Of a DNA stretch of 64,000 nt, positions 27,301-34,940 are shown piece after piece. The translations under genes and the position numbers were made by a program. The notes beneath the pieces were generated by a model that was not told where the DNA came from, did not search any database, and saw only the letters and a program-made list of their open reading frames with translations. The DNA is taken from the NCBI RefSeq assembly GCF_026262505.1, contig NC_067208.1, positions 3,977,962 through 4,041,961 of the forward strand. Reading direction: 5' to 3'. This DNA comes from Trichomonas vaginalis G3 (taxonomy: Eukaryota > Parabasalia > Trichomonadida > Trichomonadidae). Numbering within the stretch: the stretch's first letter is position 1; every line of letters starts with the position of its first letter.

Positions 27301-27769
27301 GCAAGAAAATATAAAGCTCATTCTGAACAGTATTTATGGCAAAACTATTCTATCTCCTATTGAGTCAAAAATAACCATAGTAGATGACAAAGATGCTATA
27401 AGATATGCCATCAGAAACTACAACCATATAGTGAAGTTCGAAGGTTTGGATGGTTCAGATAAAACTATTTTCAAGCTAACGAAAAGCATTTGCAGACACT
27501 TTAACTTCTGTCCACTTGGTGTTAACATTCTGTCTATGTCGAAGAGAATAATGTGTGAAGTATTCTGTACTGCTGAGGACTTAGGAATGGACATCTTTTA
27601 TAGCGATACGGACAGTATGCATCTCTACAATGAAGATATCCCTCGTTTAGATGAAGAGTTTGAGAAACGTTATGGAAGAGTTCTCATTGGTAAAAACCTT
27701 GGTCAATTTCATAGCGACTTTGCAGAAATCACAAAAGATAAACAAAGTTTAGCATACAAGTCAATATAG
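24332..27769 (+). CDS. Protein-primed DNA polymerase B, truncated by an insertion
   Basis: Open frame of 1,145 residues. An N-terminal region with DNCFVYACIQAGVNEE (near 370) is typical of Polinton polymerases. Exonuclease landmarks: FADFEC near 571, HNLSYDINFI near 625, YCKQDVRIL near 750. Polymerase landmarks: ADFDAVSLYPSA near 837, ILNSIYGKT near 996, SDTDS near 1090. It copies the linear element genome by protein priming. The 3' end is replaced by a Tc1/mariner-like sequence from 27,767. A double hairpin (24,499-24,524) is read in frame as PQRGEDEVH. Confidence 0.88.
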   Translation: MYRKLSKLEHSEIKQLLTEANIDVAKHYATNKKALADILNDYNGAISYDRIHEFIKPQRGEDEVHARAFPLNDVAIDLYHRRSVPHEVRREMFDITNANVGETRRRDDTLKQQRREMFKSAIEQVRKANDVIRSIDDKPKEGERWLKKDEENRKRNVKSGNRLIDFNIEALDEPNRDYLHKHFGKVFMRLLEKIKINSQQRWMVCYKLGGKYECSTLNLNNIGTLLHQLLKENFISEIEANAAGIVEMHYDFFLTNIKNLTEIKMYDLTEYEGLTMSDVKKGKPKKRPYRDESTLTNDQKAILEALKQTGNPALIESFWKDNGEKKFYKKRSGQFWKYLCTLPINLERYQIFNELNKRTATLMTEDNCFVYACIQAGVNEETIDHMREVIRVRDFPQSKVQEISDATGIAFNVTIGYFNDSRHNEIKRYIPKECETVRTIDLLLVEDHYMLNERLPMTTYFIRNYIEILKECGGMNIEKQMKIYTKREDKYVVRMDRTTPLWDVMKTLWECKYFEPISYGELFTYTTDLYKQNLAPFKDLTYAPKYCVQLKKKAESKEVNKAKCKFIPEHVFFADFECSTDGFHKAFNICYDSEDGSVSESIWGQNCATEFLERLPDKSLIYFHNLSYDINFILRHMTEVKGTPIIKGSRTMQITGLYKGRAIIIKDSYSVINKKLKLFPAMFNLQTGPKEVFPYNYYSSTLLANDNRTGVISEACKFIQDADTFMKNIDSIKGCRIDENHFDLEKYSTFYCKQDVRILREGFVKFRNDILKEFDLNVYDYVSICSIANKLFENRVYFPNGNLYDLSNKPREFISRCIQGGRCMLSDNMKQKSEKKLIADFDAVSLYPSAIARLYTLEGIPKVMKDEMLSTEYLMRHLFDDDQKEPIGEKFMSGFFVLIKITEIGIHRHFPLIVCDPELNPELNVPRSSNTCCLMYVDHITLQDLIKYQGVKCEVLQGYYYDGNRDIRIRDEVKKLFELRLKYKKEGNPLQENIKLILNSIYGKTILSPIESKITIVDDKDAIRYAIRNYNHIVKFEGLDGSDKTIFKLTKSICRHFNFCPLGVNILSMSKRIMCEVFCTAEDLGMDIFYSDTDSMHLYNEDIPRLDEEFEKRYGRVLIGKNLGQFHSDFAEITKDKQSLAYKSI
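24499..24524. repeat. In-frame double hairpin DH3b in the polymerase gene
   Basis: GCCGC-AAC-GCGGC (24,499-24,511), spacer GA, GGAC-GAA-GTCC (24,514-24,524). It encodes PQRGEDEV in frame. Its orthologue is DH3a at 9519-9545. Confidence 0.85.
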
Positions 27770-28324
27770 GGTGTCCAAAGGTGCGTTTAGCACAGCGCTC
27801 TATATGAGACTATTAAAGGAGATATATGCTGATTATAAATATATAATAAAAAATATGAATATATGTATATGATGAGTATGTTGTATTTTGGCGCCATGCC
27901 GGGATATAAAATGAATTTTGAGACAAGAGGCGGTTTCGCGGGAAATTTTGGCGGGATTTTTTTCATTTTTTTAATGAATCATAAAGAAAACATCCTCGCT
28001 CTTGCAAAAAAATGCAAAGACTGTAAAAAAATCTACGAGACATTGGTAAAATGCTTCGGTATGGATGCTCCTAGCTATTCCACTGTAACGTATCATGTTA
28101 GGATGTATCACTTCATGAACAAAAAGGCGCCCATCATAAAAATTGACAAAAAATCACCGGATCAAAGAAAAATCAAAGCAATTCTTCAAGCGCTAGATGA
28201 AGACCCAAGAGCATCACTCAGAAGGATAGAGGAGATGACAAAGATACCACGTACAACAGTCAGAGATTCATATTTCGTTGCCAAATCGCGAAAATATTCA
28301 TTATTGACAAAGTTATATCTATAA
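27767..28324 (+). mobile_element. Tc1/mariner-like transposon fragment in the polymerase gene
   Basis: The sequence departs from the polymerase right after TCAATA; the piece A copy continues TCAATATTTTTT, so the insertion target was TA. The new sequence begins TAGGGTGTCCAAAGGTGCG, like a Tc1/mariner end. No matching right end is found before the minisatellite, so only the left part remains. It contains the 5' part of a transposase gene. Confidence 0.6.
27974..28324 (+). CDS. N-terminal fragment of a Tc1/mariner-like transposase
   Basis: About 116 aa from ATG 27,974 (MNHKENILALAKKCKDCKKI); ATGs further upstream give implausible sequence. Two helix-turn-helix-like parts are visible. The second, QALDEDPRASLRRIEEMTKI then PRTTVRDS, follows the pattern of the second DNA-binding half of mariner transposases. 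The catalytic DDE domain is missing, so the gene is a 5' fragment of about one third of normal length. GC-rich sites before the start (27,886-27,957; TTTTGGCGCC, TTTCGCGGGAAA, TTTTGGCGGGA) resemble E2F sites. Confidence 0.6.
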   Translation: MNHKENILALAKKCKDCKKIYETLVKCFGMDAPSYSTVTYHVRMYHFMNKKAPIIKIDKKSPDQRKIKAILQALDEDPRASLRRIEEMTKIPRTTVRDSYFVAKSRKYSLLTKLYL

Positions 28325-28499
28325 TAGTATTGAACTAAAATATGGTTTTGAAAATTTAATATAATAAAATCATTTTGAATTTAAATGTAAAGTTCTGGTA
28401 AGGAGTTAAATTAAGAAAGAATAATTGAGTAATTGAGAGATATTTGATAAGTTAGGGAGAAAATTTCACATACATTGAAGTAAATATATGTTATTGCAA
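28325..28499. other. AT-rich lead-in to the minisatellite
   Basis: No gene. GTAAGGAGTTAAATTAAG near 28,399 resembles a degenerate unit of the following array. Confidence 0.4.
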
Positions 28500-29705
28500 G
28501 AGTTAGGATGAGTCTATGACTGAGGTAAGGATGACTTTTTGTCTGAGGTAAGGATGAGTCAATGACTGAGGTAAGGATGAGTCAATGTCTGAGGTAAGGA
28601 TGAGTCTATGACTGAGTTAAGGATGATTCAATGACTGAGATAAGGATGAGTCAATGACTGAGGTAAGGATGAATTTTTGTCTGAGGTAAGGATGAGTCAA
28701 TGACTGAGGTAAGGATGAATTTTTGTCTGAGGTAAGGATGAGTCTATGACTGAGGTAAGGATGAGTTTATGACTGAGGTAAGGATGAGTCAATGACTGAG
28801 GTAAGGATGAATTTTTGTCTGAGGTAAGGATGAGTCAATGACTGAGGTAAGGATGAGTCAATGACTGAGGTAAGGATGAGTCAATGACTGAGGTAAGGAT
28901 GAGTTGTTGTCTGAGGTAAGGATGAGTTGTTGTCTGAGGTAAGGATGAGTCAATGACTGAGGTAAGGATGAGTTGTTGTCTGAGGTAAGGATGAGTCAAT
29001 GACTAAGGTAAGGATGAGTTGTTGTCTGAGGTAAGGATGAGTCAATGACTAAGGTAAGGATGAGTCAATGACTGAGGTAAGGATGACTTTTTGTCTGAGT
29101 TAAGGATGAGTCAATGACTGAGGTAAGGATGAGTCAATGACTGAGGTAAGGATGAGTTGTTGTCTGAGGTAAGGATGAGTCAATGACTAAGGTAAGGATG
29201 AGTCTATGACTAAGGTAAGGATGAGTTTATGACTGAGGTAAGGATGAGTCAATGACTGAGGTAAGGATGACTTTTTGTCTGAGTTAAGGATGAGTCAATG
29301 ACTGAGGTAAGGATGAGTCAATGACTGAGGTAAGGATGAGTTGTTGTCTGAGGTAAGGATGAGTCAATGACTAAGGTAAGGATGAGTCTATGACTAAGGT
29401 AAGGATGAGTTTATGACTGAGGTAAGGATGAGTCAATGACTGAGGTAAGGATGACTTTTTGTCTGAGGTAAGGATGAGTCAATGACTGAGGTAAGGATGA
29501 GTCAATAACTGAGGTAAGGATGACTTTTTGTCTGAGGTAAGGATGAGTTTATGACTGAGGTAAGGATGAGTCAATGACTGAGGTAAGGATGACTTTTTGT
29601 CTGAGTTAAGGATGAGTCAATGACTGAGGTAAGGATGAGTCAATGACTGAGGTAAGGATGAGTTGTTGTCTGAGGTAAGGATGAGTCAATGACTTAGGTA
29701 AGGAT
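28500..29705 (+). repeat. 23-bp minisatellite, about 52 units, with 184-bp higher-order repeat
   Basis: Unit TGAGGTAAGGATGAGTCAAT plus GAC. Variants differ mainly in the second half (GAGTCAATGAC, GAGTTGTTGTC, GACTTTTTGTC, GAGTTTATGAC, GAATTTTTGTC). A series of eight units repeats in order (29,154 to 29,337 and 29,338 onward), so larger blocks were duplicated. 23 is not a multiple of 3 and all frames have stops, so it is not coding. Many units contain TGAGTCA. No unique spacers, so it is not CRISPR-like. Confidence 0.95.
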
Positions 29706-30424
29706 CATTCCATTCCAAATATATCACAACACCTACACCTTACACAACCCACAAATCATCTCCAAATTTCTTTTCAGAACTTCTTTTAAATGAGCATTTT
29801 TCAATCAACAAACATCCCTTCTTTTGCCCGCACAAAAGGTTTCAGATGTTATCTTGTTCCAGAAACTCATGAAACAAAGTTCTAAATGAAAATCCACGGA
29901 ATGAGCTTGTTCAATAGCATTATCAATAAAAAGAAATCTATGGTATCGCCCGCACAATACCAAAAGATTCCATTTTGTAATGAATGATTACTATGATCCA
30001 AGGATGGTTCCGTAGACTTGAAAATTTTAAATTGGAGGTTTAATTCAAATTTGGCGGGCTTTTGGTCGTAGATTAATTTAACTAATATGAATTTGGATTG
30101 TGCTTTCCTTATTGATGTAATGATATTTTCACTAATAAAAAATGAAATATACACAAGAAAAATTATTCAAAAATTATCATTGCATTTTATTTGAAGAAAT
30201 TTTGAAAACACATCATACACATACTATAAATGAATATTATCATCTTAATTTTAATAAATTTCATTTACTTGGAAAGATGCAAGATCATCTTGTACTTACT
30301 CTTCGATTTATTCCATGTAACTTCGCAGGTAATAATGGCGCACTTACCTCTATTTTGGATTTTTATAGTTTCCCTCAAAACACATTCTATGAACTTACGC
30401 TCGTATCGCGTTAAAAAATGTCGT
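29706..30424. other. AT-rich DNA, no supported gene
   Basis: Several short ORFs exist but none looks like protein. Two GCCCGCACAA motifs occur at 29,828 and 29,949, and TTTGGCGGGC near 30,050. It may be decayed transposon DNA. Confidence 0.4.
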
Positions 30425-30613
30425 TAAAATTGCCCACACGCCAGCATATTATATAATTGTGGTCATAGGCCGAGTGGCGTGGAAAGGATGTCGCCCTTCG
30501 GGCTCCACCCTTTCCACGCCACGAGGCCCGATTTTTGGCCACTCTTTTGATTTTGGCCGCGTGCCAGCTCCTGGCAGGCGGCCCGCAAAATTGTGCCAGT
30601 TTGTACAATCCTA
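30425..30613. mobile_element. hAT-like terminal fragment, GC-rich, with a strong nested hairpin
   Basis: An unusually GC-rich island. It ends GTGCCAGTTTGTACAATCCT then A (30,593-30,613), the same 21-bp end (one difference) as 32,590-32,610. Further GTGCCAG subterminal copies and GCCAG-CTC-CTGGC (30,563-30,575) precede it. Directly after it comes CCGTCACC (30,614-30,621), whose reverse complement follows the other end. TAGGGTTG-like ends and 8-bp target duplications are typical of hAT elements. Confidence 0.5.
30468..30528. repeat. Nested hairpin NH1 with 21-nt loop
   Basis: GTGGCGTGGAAAGG (30,474-30,487) pairs perfectly with CCTTTCCACGCCAC (30,509-30,522). The 21-nt loop holds GCCC-TTC-GGGC. 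Outside the stem, GA/GA mismatches are followed by GGCC/GGCC pairing. Very strong for this AT-rich DNA. Confidence 0.85.
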
Positions 30614-31159
30614 CCGTCACCGGTCACATTTTAAAGATTTTTCCCTTCCTTTTTTTCTAGTTTTGGAAAGGAAAAAGTAAAAAATTTAATAATTAATTTT
30701 ATTACTATGAAAATATACTTTTTAGCTTATATTGTAAGCTGTGAGAGTTTTAAGTGATGGAAGATATAAATCAAATTTTAAATTCAAGAAATCTTGTTAT
30801 GATTAAGTTGAATATTGTACTCTAATTAAGAGTTTTCAGTTATGAACTCAGGTATTATATAATAAAAGTATAACTCAAGATAATAAAGAGGTTTTTAAAA
30901 TGTAGATCTGAAAATCAAACTACCATGTTTGATATGAATAAGTTGAATAATGTTATTTTATTAAATGGTTCAAATCTGTGAAATCGGCAATTACAAATTA
31001 AAGGCGTAGTTCAAAAAATTAAAGAGATTTTAAAAATTTAATATCAGAATTAAACTAAAAAAAGGATTTAGTTATTTCAGTAATTATCAGAAAAGGTTAA
31101 AAAGATAGGGTAAGTAATGAGACTTGAGTGAGATGTGAGAAATCATATGTAAATAATTA
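30614..31159. other. AT-rich spacer before the second minisatellite
   Basis: No gene seen. GTAAGTAATGAGA at 31,110 is a precursor-like version of the following repeat unit. Confidence 0.4.
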
Positions 31160-31862
31160 GATATCTGGTTAGTAAGGTAGTAATGAGAGTTAAGATCTGG
31201 TTAGTAAGGTAGTAATGAGAGTTAAGATCTGGTTAGTAAGGTAGTAATGAGAGTTAAGATCTGGTTAGTAAGGTAGTAATGAGAGTTAAGATCTGGTTAG
31301 TAAGGTAGTAATGAGAGTTAAGATCTGGTTAGTAAGGTAGTAATGAGAGTTAAGATCTGGTTAGTAAGGTAGTAATGAGAGTTAAGATCTGGTTAGTAAG
31401 GTAGTAATGAGAGTTAAGATCTGGTTAGTAAGGTAGTAATGAGAGTTAAGATCTGGTTAGTAAGGTAGTAATGAGAGTTAAGATCTGGTTAGTAAGGTAG
31501 TAATGAGAGTTAAGATCTGGTTAGTAAGGTAGTAATGAGAGTTAAGATCTGGTTAGTAAGGTAGTAATGAGAGTTAAGATCTGGTTAGTAAGGTAGTAAT
31601 GAGAGTTAAGATCTGGTTAGTAAGGTAGTAATGAGAGTTAAGATCTGGTTAGTAAGGTAGTAATGAGAGTTAAGATCTGGTTAGTAAGGTAGTAATGAGA
31701 GTTAAGATCTGGTTAGTAAGGTAGTAATGAGAGTTAAGATCTGGTTAGTAAGGTAGTAATGAGAGTTAAGATCTGATGAGTAAGGTAGTAATGAGAGTTA
31801 AGATCTGGTTAGTAAGGTCGGAGAGTTAAGATCTGGTTAGTAAGGTAGTAATGAGAGATCTG
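31160..31862 (+). repeat. 32-bp minisatellite, about 22 units, almost uniform
   Basis: Unit AGATCTGGTTAGTAAGGTAG plus TAATGAGAGTTA. Nearly all units are identical; only the last few differ (from about 31,770). Such uniformity means recent expansion. The core GTAAGG…ATGAGA resembles the 23-bp array unit (GTAAGGATGAG). Non-coding. Confidence 0.95.
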
Positions 31863-32556
31863 CGGGCAGTAATGATACATCTATGAGTACATAACTAAAA
31901 CCTGAGTTCTATGAGCGAAATCTGAGAGCTAAAAGCCGAGAGATCTAAGGTAAGTAATGAGAGAAGAGAATTTGAAATTTTACAAAATACGTTTACTCAT
32001 ACAAAATAATTTGCATTCTTTTATAACGAATCTCAATGCCAATTAATACATAAAACAGATTTTAGCAATCAATTGCAAGATTTAGAAAGATTTTATTTAT
32101 AATCTCAGCCAAATTAACAAATATTTTATTGATTTCGTAAAAAATAGCAATAAAACATAAAAATATGACATTCTTTTTTTTCCAAAAAAATTTCAAAAAT
32201 CATTTTTTAACATGAAATTTATATTTTTTAATTTTTTTTTTAAATTTTGAATTTTTTTTTGGAATTTTCAACCATGTCAAAAGTCGGGATCTACAAATGT
32301 ATTCTCTTTGACATAGGATAAAAACATCCTTTCTTATAATTTCATTGTAAAATAAAATTTTCTTAAATTTATTGAATCCAAACTCAACTTTGCAACATTT
32401 TATTATCATAAAAACTAAGAAACATCAGGTAAACTTCAATTTGGAGAGCTTAAAATCATATCTAAATTGAAAAATAAGGGGAAAAAAATTGTAAAAAAAA
32501 ATCTCATTAGATGGGGCAAAAAGTGACTTTTTTAATGTGTTTTTTTAAAAAAATCG
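31863..32556. other. AT-rich DNA, no supported gene
   Basis: Begins with degenerate array-like pieces (TAAGGTAAGTAATGAGAGAAG near 31,946) and continues with long A and T runs. No gene or clear repeat seen. Confidence 0.4.
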
Positions 32557-32610
32557 TGCCAGCTGGCCAAAAAAGGTGTGCCAGCAGGCGTGCCAGTTTG
32601 TACAACCCTA
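32557..32610. mobile_element. Second hAT-like terminus
   Basis: Three GTGCCAG copies (32,557, near 32,575 and 32,590), ending GTGCCAGTTTGTACAACCCT then A. It lies in the same orientation as the terminus at 30,593-30,613, and is followed by GGTGACGG (32,611-32,618), the reverse complement of CCGTCACC found after the first. Confidence 0.5.
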
Positions 32611-32922
32611 GGTGACGGAAATCCATGGTAACCAACCGCGGTTCCCGTTTGGAATGCCATAAAATAAAGTGTATTATCTTAGCTAATATTTACATATATT
32701 TTGACGGAATTGCTCGAAATAAAATTGGGCAATTTAATTAATTGAATAGAGGGAACAAACTACATGAAATAATATTGCATACCAATAACTCCATGTATTT
32801 GCCAATGAAGAAGTTTGATAAAGCACTGTCAAAAAATTTGATAAATTGTGGCCTGAGGATAGGAGAAATTCTTTTATATATAAGTTTAGCATACTGTATG
32901 TCATACATTTATATCATTAAAA
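32611..32922. promoter_or_regulatory. Upstream region of the initiator-binding-domain gene
   Basis: Palindromes GGTAACC and AACCGCGGTT lie at 32,627-32,645. Just before the ATG are TCATACATTT and TCATTAAAA (starting at 32,902 and 32,914), both fitting the trichomonad initiator pattern TCA-Y-W close to the start codon. Confidence 0.5.
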
Positions 32923-33708
32923 ATGGGCTGGCAATTTCGCGGGCTTTTCACATCAAAGCTCTCAAAAAGTGATATATCTATTAGAATTTTGTTTCAAATG
33001 TTTCCAGAAGGATCACCTAATGACAGCGTTCAAAAATATATCCCCAGTGTAATAACATACTCCCCTGAATCCCTAGCCAAAATTCCGGCCATTAAACTTC
33101 CAGATTATTTCGATTTACAACCTAAATCAAGGCGATCTAAGAAAGAAAGGTCAAGCAGAGAAAAGATACTTCCTCCAGAGTTAGAAGATAATTCGATGAG
33201 CTCTAATGCTTATTACAGGCAACAATTAGCCAACTCAAATCTGGTTTTCTCCCCGCGCAAACTCGGATTTCTTCCTGCCAACTATTGGATTGCTGAAGAG
33301 AATACCTTTGGATCTTTAGTAACTCAATTTTTCCAAAAAAAGAATAACTCGAATTGCAGATTCCCACATAAGCTATACAACGGCCTGGTGTTGGTTGAAG
33401 CTAATCCAGAAATGTATCCTCTTGTTGGCTTGAAATGGATTACAGATACGGTTTTCAAGGTAGATAAGTACATTTTTGGAAGATTACTCGGGATCACTTC
33501 CATAAACGGTGGCCTTGTTCACAGCCAGGGTAACTTCCCATCACATGGATTTAAAGAACTCAACAATGAAGAAGTCATGGCACTTAAAATGAAGTATTCG
33601 CTTAAAGATGTCGATATGGATAGAGTTTTACTTATGAAACAATCAAGCGGTATGTTTTCAAAGAATTGCAAAGAAGAAACTCTTGCTCAGTGTAAGTGGA
33701 CTGACTGA
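32923..33708 (+). CDS. Initiator-binding-domain (IBP39-type) protein
   Basis: 261 aa. Residues 117-215 match the initiator-binding domain of the parabasalid core promoter factor IBP39: FGSLVTQFFQKKN, RFPHKLYNGLVLV, LVGLKWITDTVFKVDKYIFG and LGITSINGGLVHS, with the KLH/GI-W/F-K/N-L pattern. The N-terminal 110 residues are Ser/Lys/Pro-rich and basic. These proteins recognise the Inr DNA element and occur as families in trichomonads. The start is set by ATG 32,923, with a TCATTA initiator-like site a few bases upstream. No intron. Role as transcription factor inferred from the family. Confidence 0.7.
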   Translation: MGWQFRGLFTSKLSKSDISIRILFQMFPEGSPNDSVQKYIPSVITYSPESLAKIPAIKLPDYFDLQPKSRRSKKERSSREKILPPELEDNSMSSNAYYRQQLANSNLVFSPRKLGFLPANYWIAEENTFGSLVTQFFQKKNNSNCRFPHKLYNGLVLVEANPEMYPLVGLKWITDTVFKVDKYIFGRLLGITSINGGLVHSQGNFPSHGFKELNNEEVMALKMKYSLKDVDMDRVLLMKQSSGMFSKNCKEETLAQCKWTD

Positions 33709-33726
33709 TTTAGAATCTTCTGAGGT

Positions 33727-34712
33727 AGTCACAAAATCTAAGTAGTGAGGCTCTCAAAAATTGAACCGTACTCCATACAAAATTTGTGTACCCTCACTAC
33801 TTAGATTTTGTGGCCTTCAATTGAGAGGTTAGTTTTGATAGAGCACGTTATAAAATTAAAAGGGAAAAATAAATAAAATTTAAACATTTAATTATATATA
33901 ATGTAAGGAGTGTAATTCCAAATTTTCTAAAAACTATTCAAATTTGAGCATTTTTTTGGAAATAGTAAATCTAATATGTACATCTAATAACAACATGATT
34001 CATCACCTTTTCAAGCTCTGCAGTCAATTTTTTGAAATTTGATTGAAATAAATGTAGCAAAAATTACATTTCATTAGGGAATATATGAGTTTCTCTGGAA
34101 ACAGGCTGATAAATTTTAAATTTTGTCCAATCAACATGAATGCATTGAGAAATTTGGATTGATTTTCTGGTAGAATCTGGAACAATTCAACCATGTATAA
34201 ATGGATCATGTAATCATCATGAAATGTTAGTGTTAGAGTTCAAAAGAAACAGAATGAGTGGAAATCAAACACAATCTGAATAATTTTAAACGTATACAAT
34301 CTTTAAATTTGTATTTTGAATTCTACATATATGATTGTGTAATTCGTTCTTTCAAATTTTCGGATTCAGGCATGTTTTGATAAAATTCATTCCCAAAAAC
34401 GTCAATTAACAATTAAATTTAGTGTATTTTAAATATATATACGTATTATATTTTATAAATTATATTAAATTCGCAAAATTTTAAGTTTTAAACAAAAATA
34501 AAAAATCTTCAAAATATGAAATTATGCATAGGATATTAAAATTTACATGTTAGCAATTTTTTTGAATTGCTTTCAATTTTCATATTGAAATTTTTAAGAT
34601 TTTTTTTCTGAAATAATAAGCAAGAATATCAACCTAAATAATATTAAATTCCATGCGTTAATTTCCCCTCAAAAGTCATTGACCGCCTCTCAATCTAGAT
34701 TTTGTGAGTACT
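33727..34712. mobile_element. MITE-like element, about 1 kb
   Basis: Outer ends GTAGTCACAAAATCTA (33,726) and, reversed, GTACTCACAAAATCTA (near 34,713) form an imperfect inverted repeat. Next to the left end, CACAAAATCTAAGTAGTGAG (33,731-33,750) and its perfect inverse at 33,791-33,811 form a second hairpin. It shares TTTTGATAGAGCACGTT (33,834-33,850) with the MITE at 10,207. No transposase. Exact borders and target duplication unclear. Confidence 0.5.
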
Positions 34713-34940
34713 TTATGTTATTTATCTTGTTTATCATTGTAATTTCGATATTAAATGTTGCTTTTCATATTTGTACTACTGTCTTTAAGTTCTGCCATAA
34801 GAAAAATAAAATTAAAATTAAATTCCATGTTTTTTACAAATTGTTTGTTGATGGGTAATTAAGGCATGATGTGAAAAGCTGTAATTAAAACTATCAAACC
34901 AAAAAAATTACGGTCAAATACAATAATTATTCAATAAAGT

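Larger units (their letters stand above)
11841..27766 (+). mobile_element. Polinton/Maverick piece B (partial, mostly open)
   Basis: About 15.9 kb with the polymerase on the plus strand. Parts: 108-aa ORF, 175-aa basic protein, 74-aa ORF, 287-aa structural protein, packaging ATPase, two unknown ORFs, 80-aa ORF, 254-aa structural protein, fibre region, DDE integrase, two KilA-N proteins, 71-aa ORF, 157-aa ORF and polymerase B. The right end is lost at 27,766, where a Tc1/mariner-like sequence starts. No capsid gene remains in this piece; that set is in piece A. About two or three breaks are visible besides the truncation. Young by its identity to A. Confidence 0.88.

Noticed and set aside
30142-30427. 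Two overlapping ORFs of 65-90 aa
   Set aside because: Low-complexity AT-rich translation with no family likeness; probably chance frames.
30425-30613. Structured non-coding RNA gene (GC-rich island)
   Set aside because: The hairpin is strong, but the island ends in hAT-like terminal repeats, so a transposon end explains it better. No RNA polymerase III boxes seen.
28500-31862. CRISPR-like arrays
   Set aside because: The repeats are contiguous minisatellite units without unique spacers, and the setting is eukaryotic.
32742-32972. 76-aa ORF before the initiator-binding-domain gene
   Set aside because: Starts with TTG and overlaps the better supported gene in another frame.
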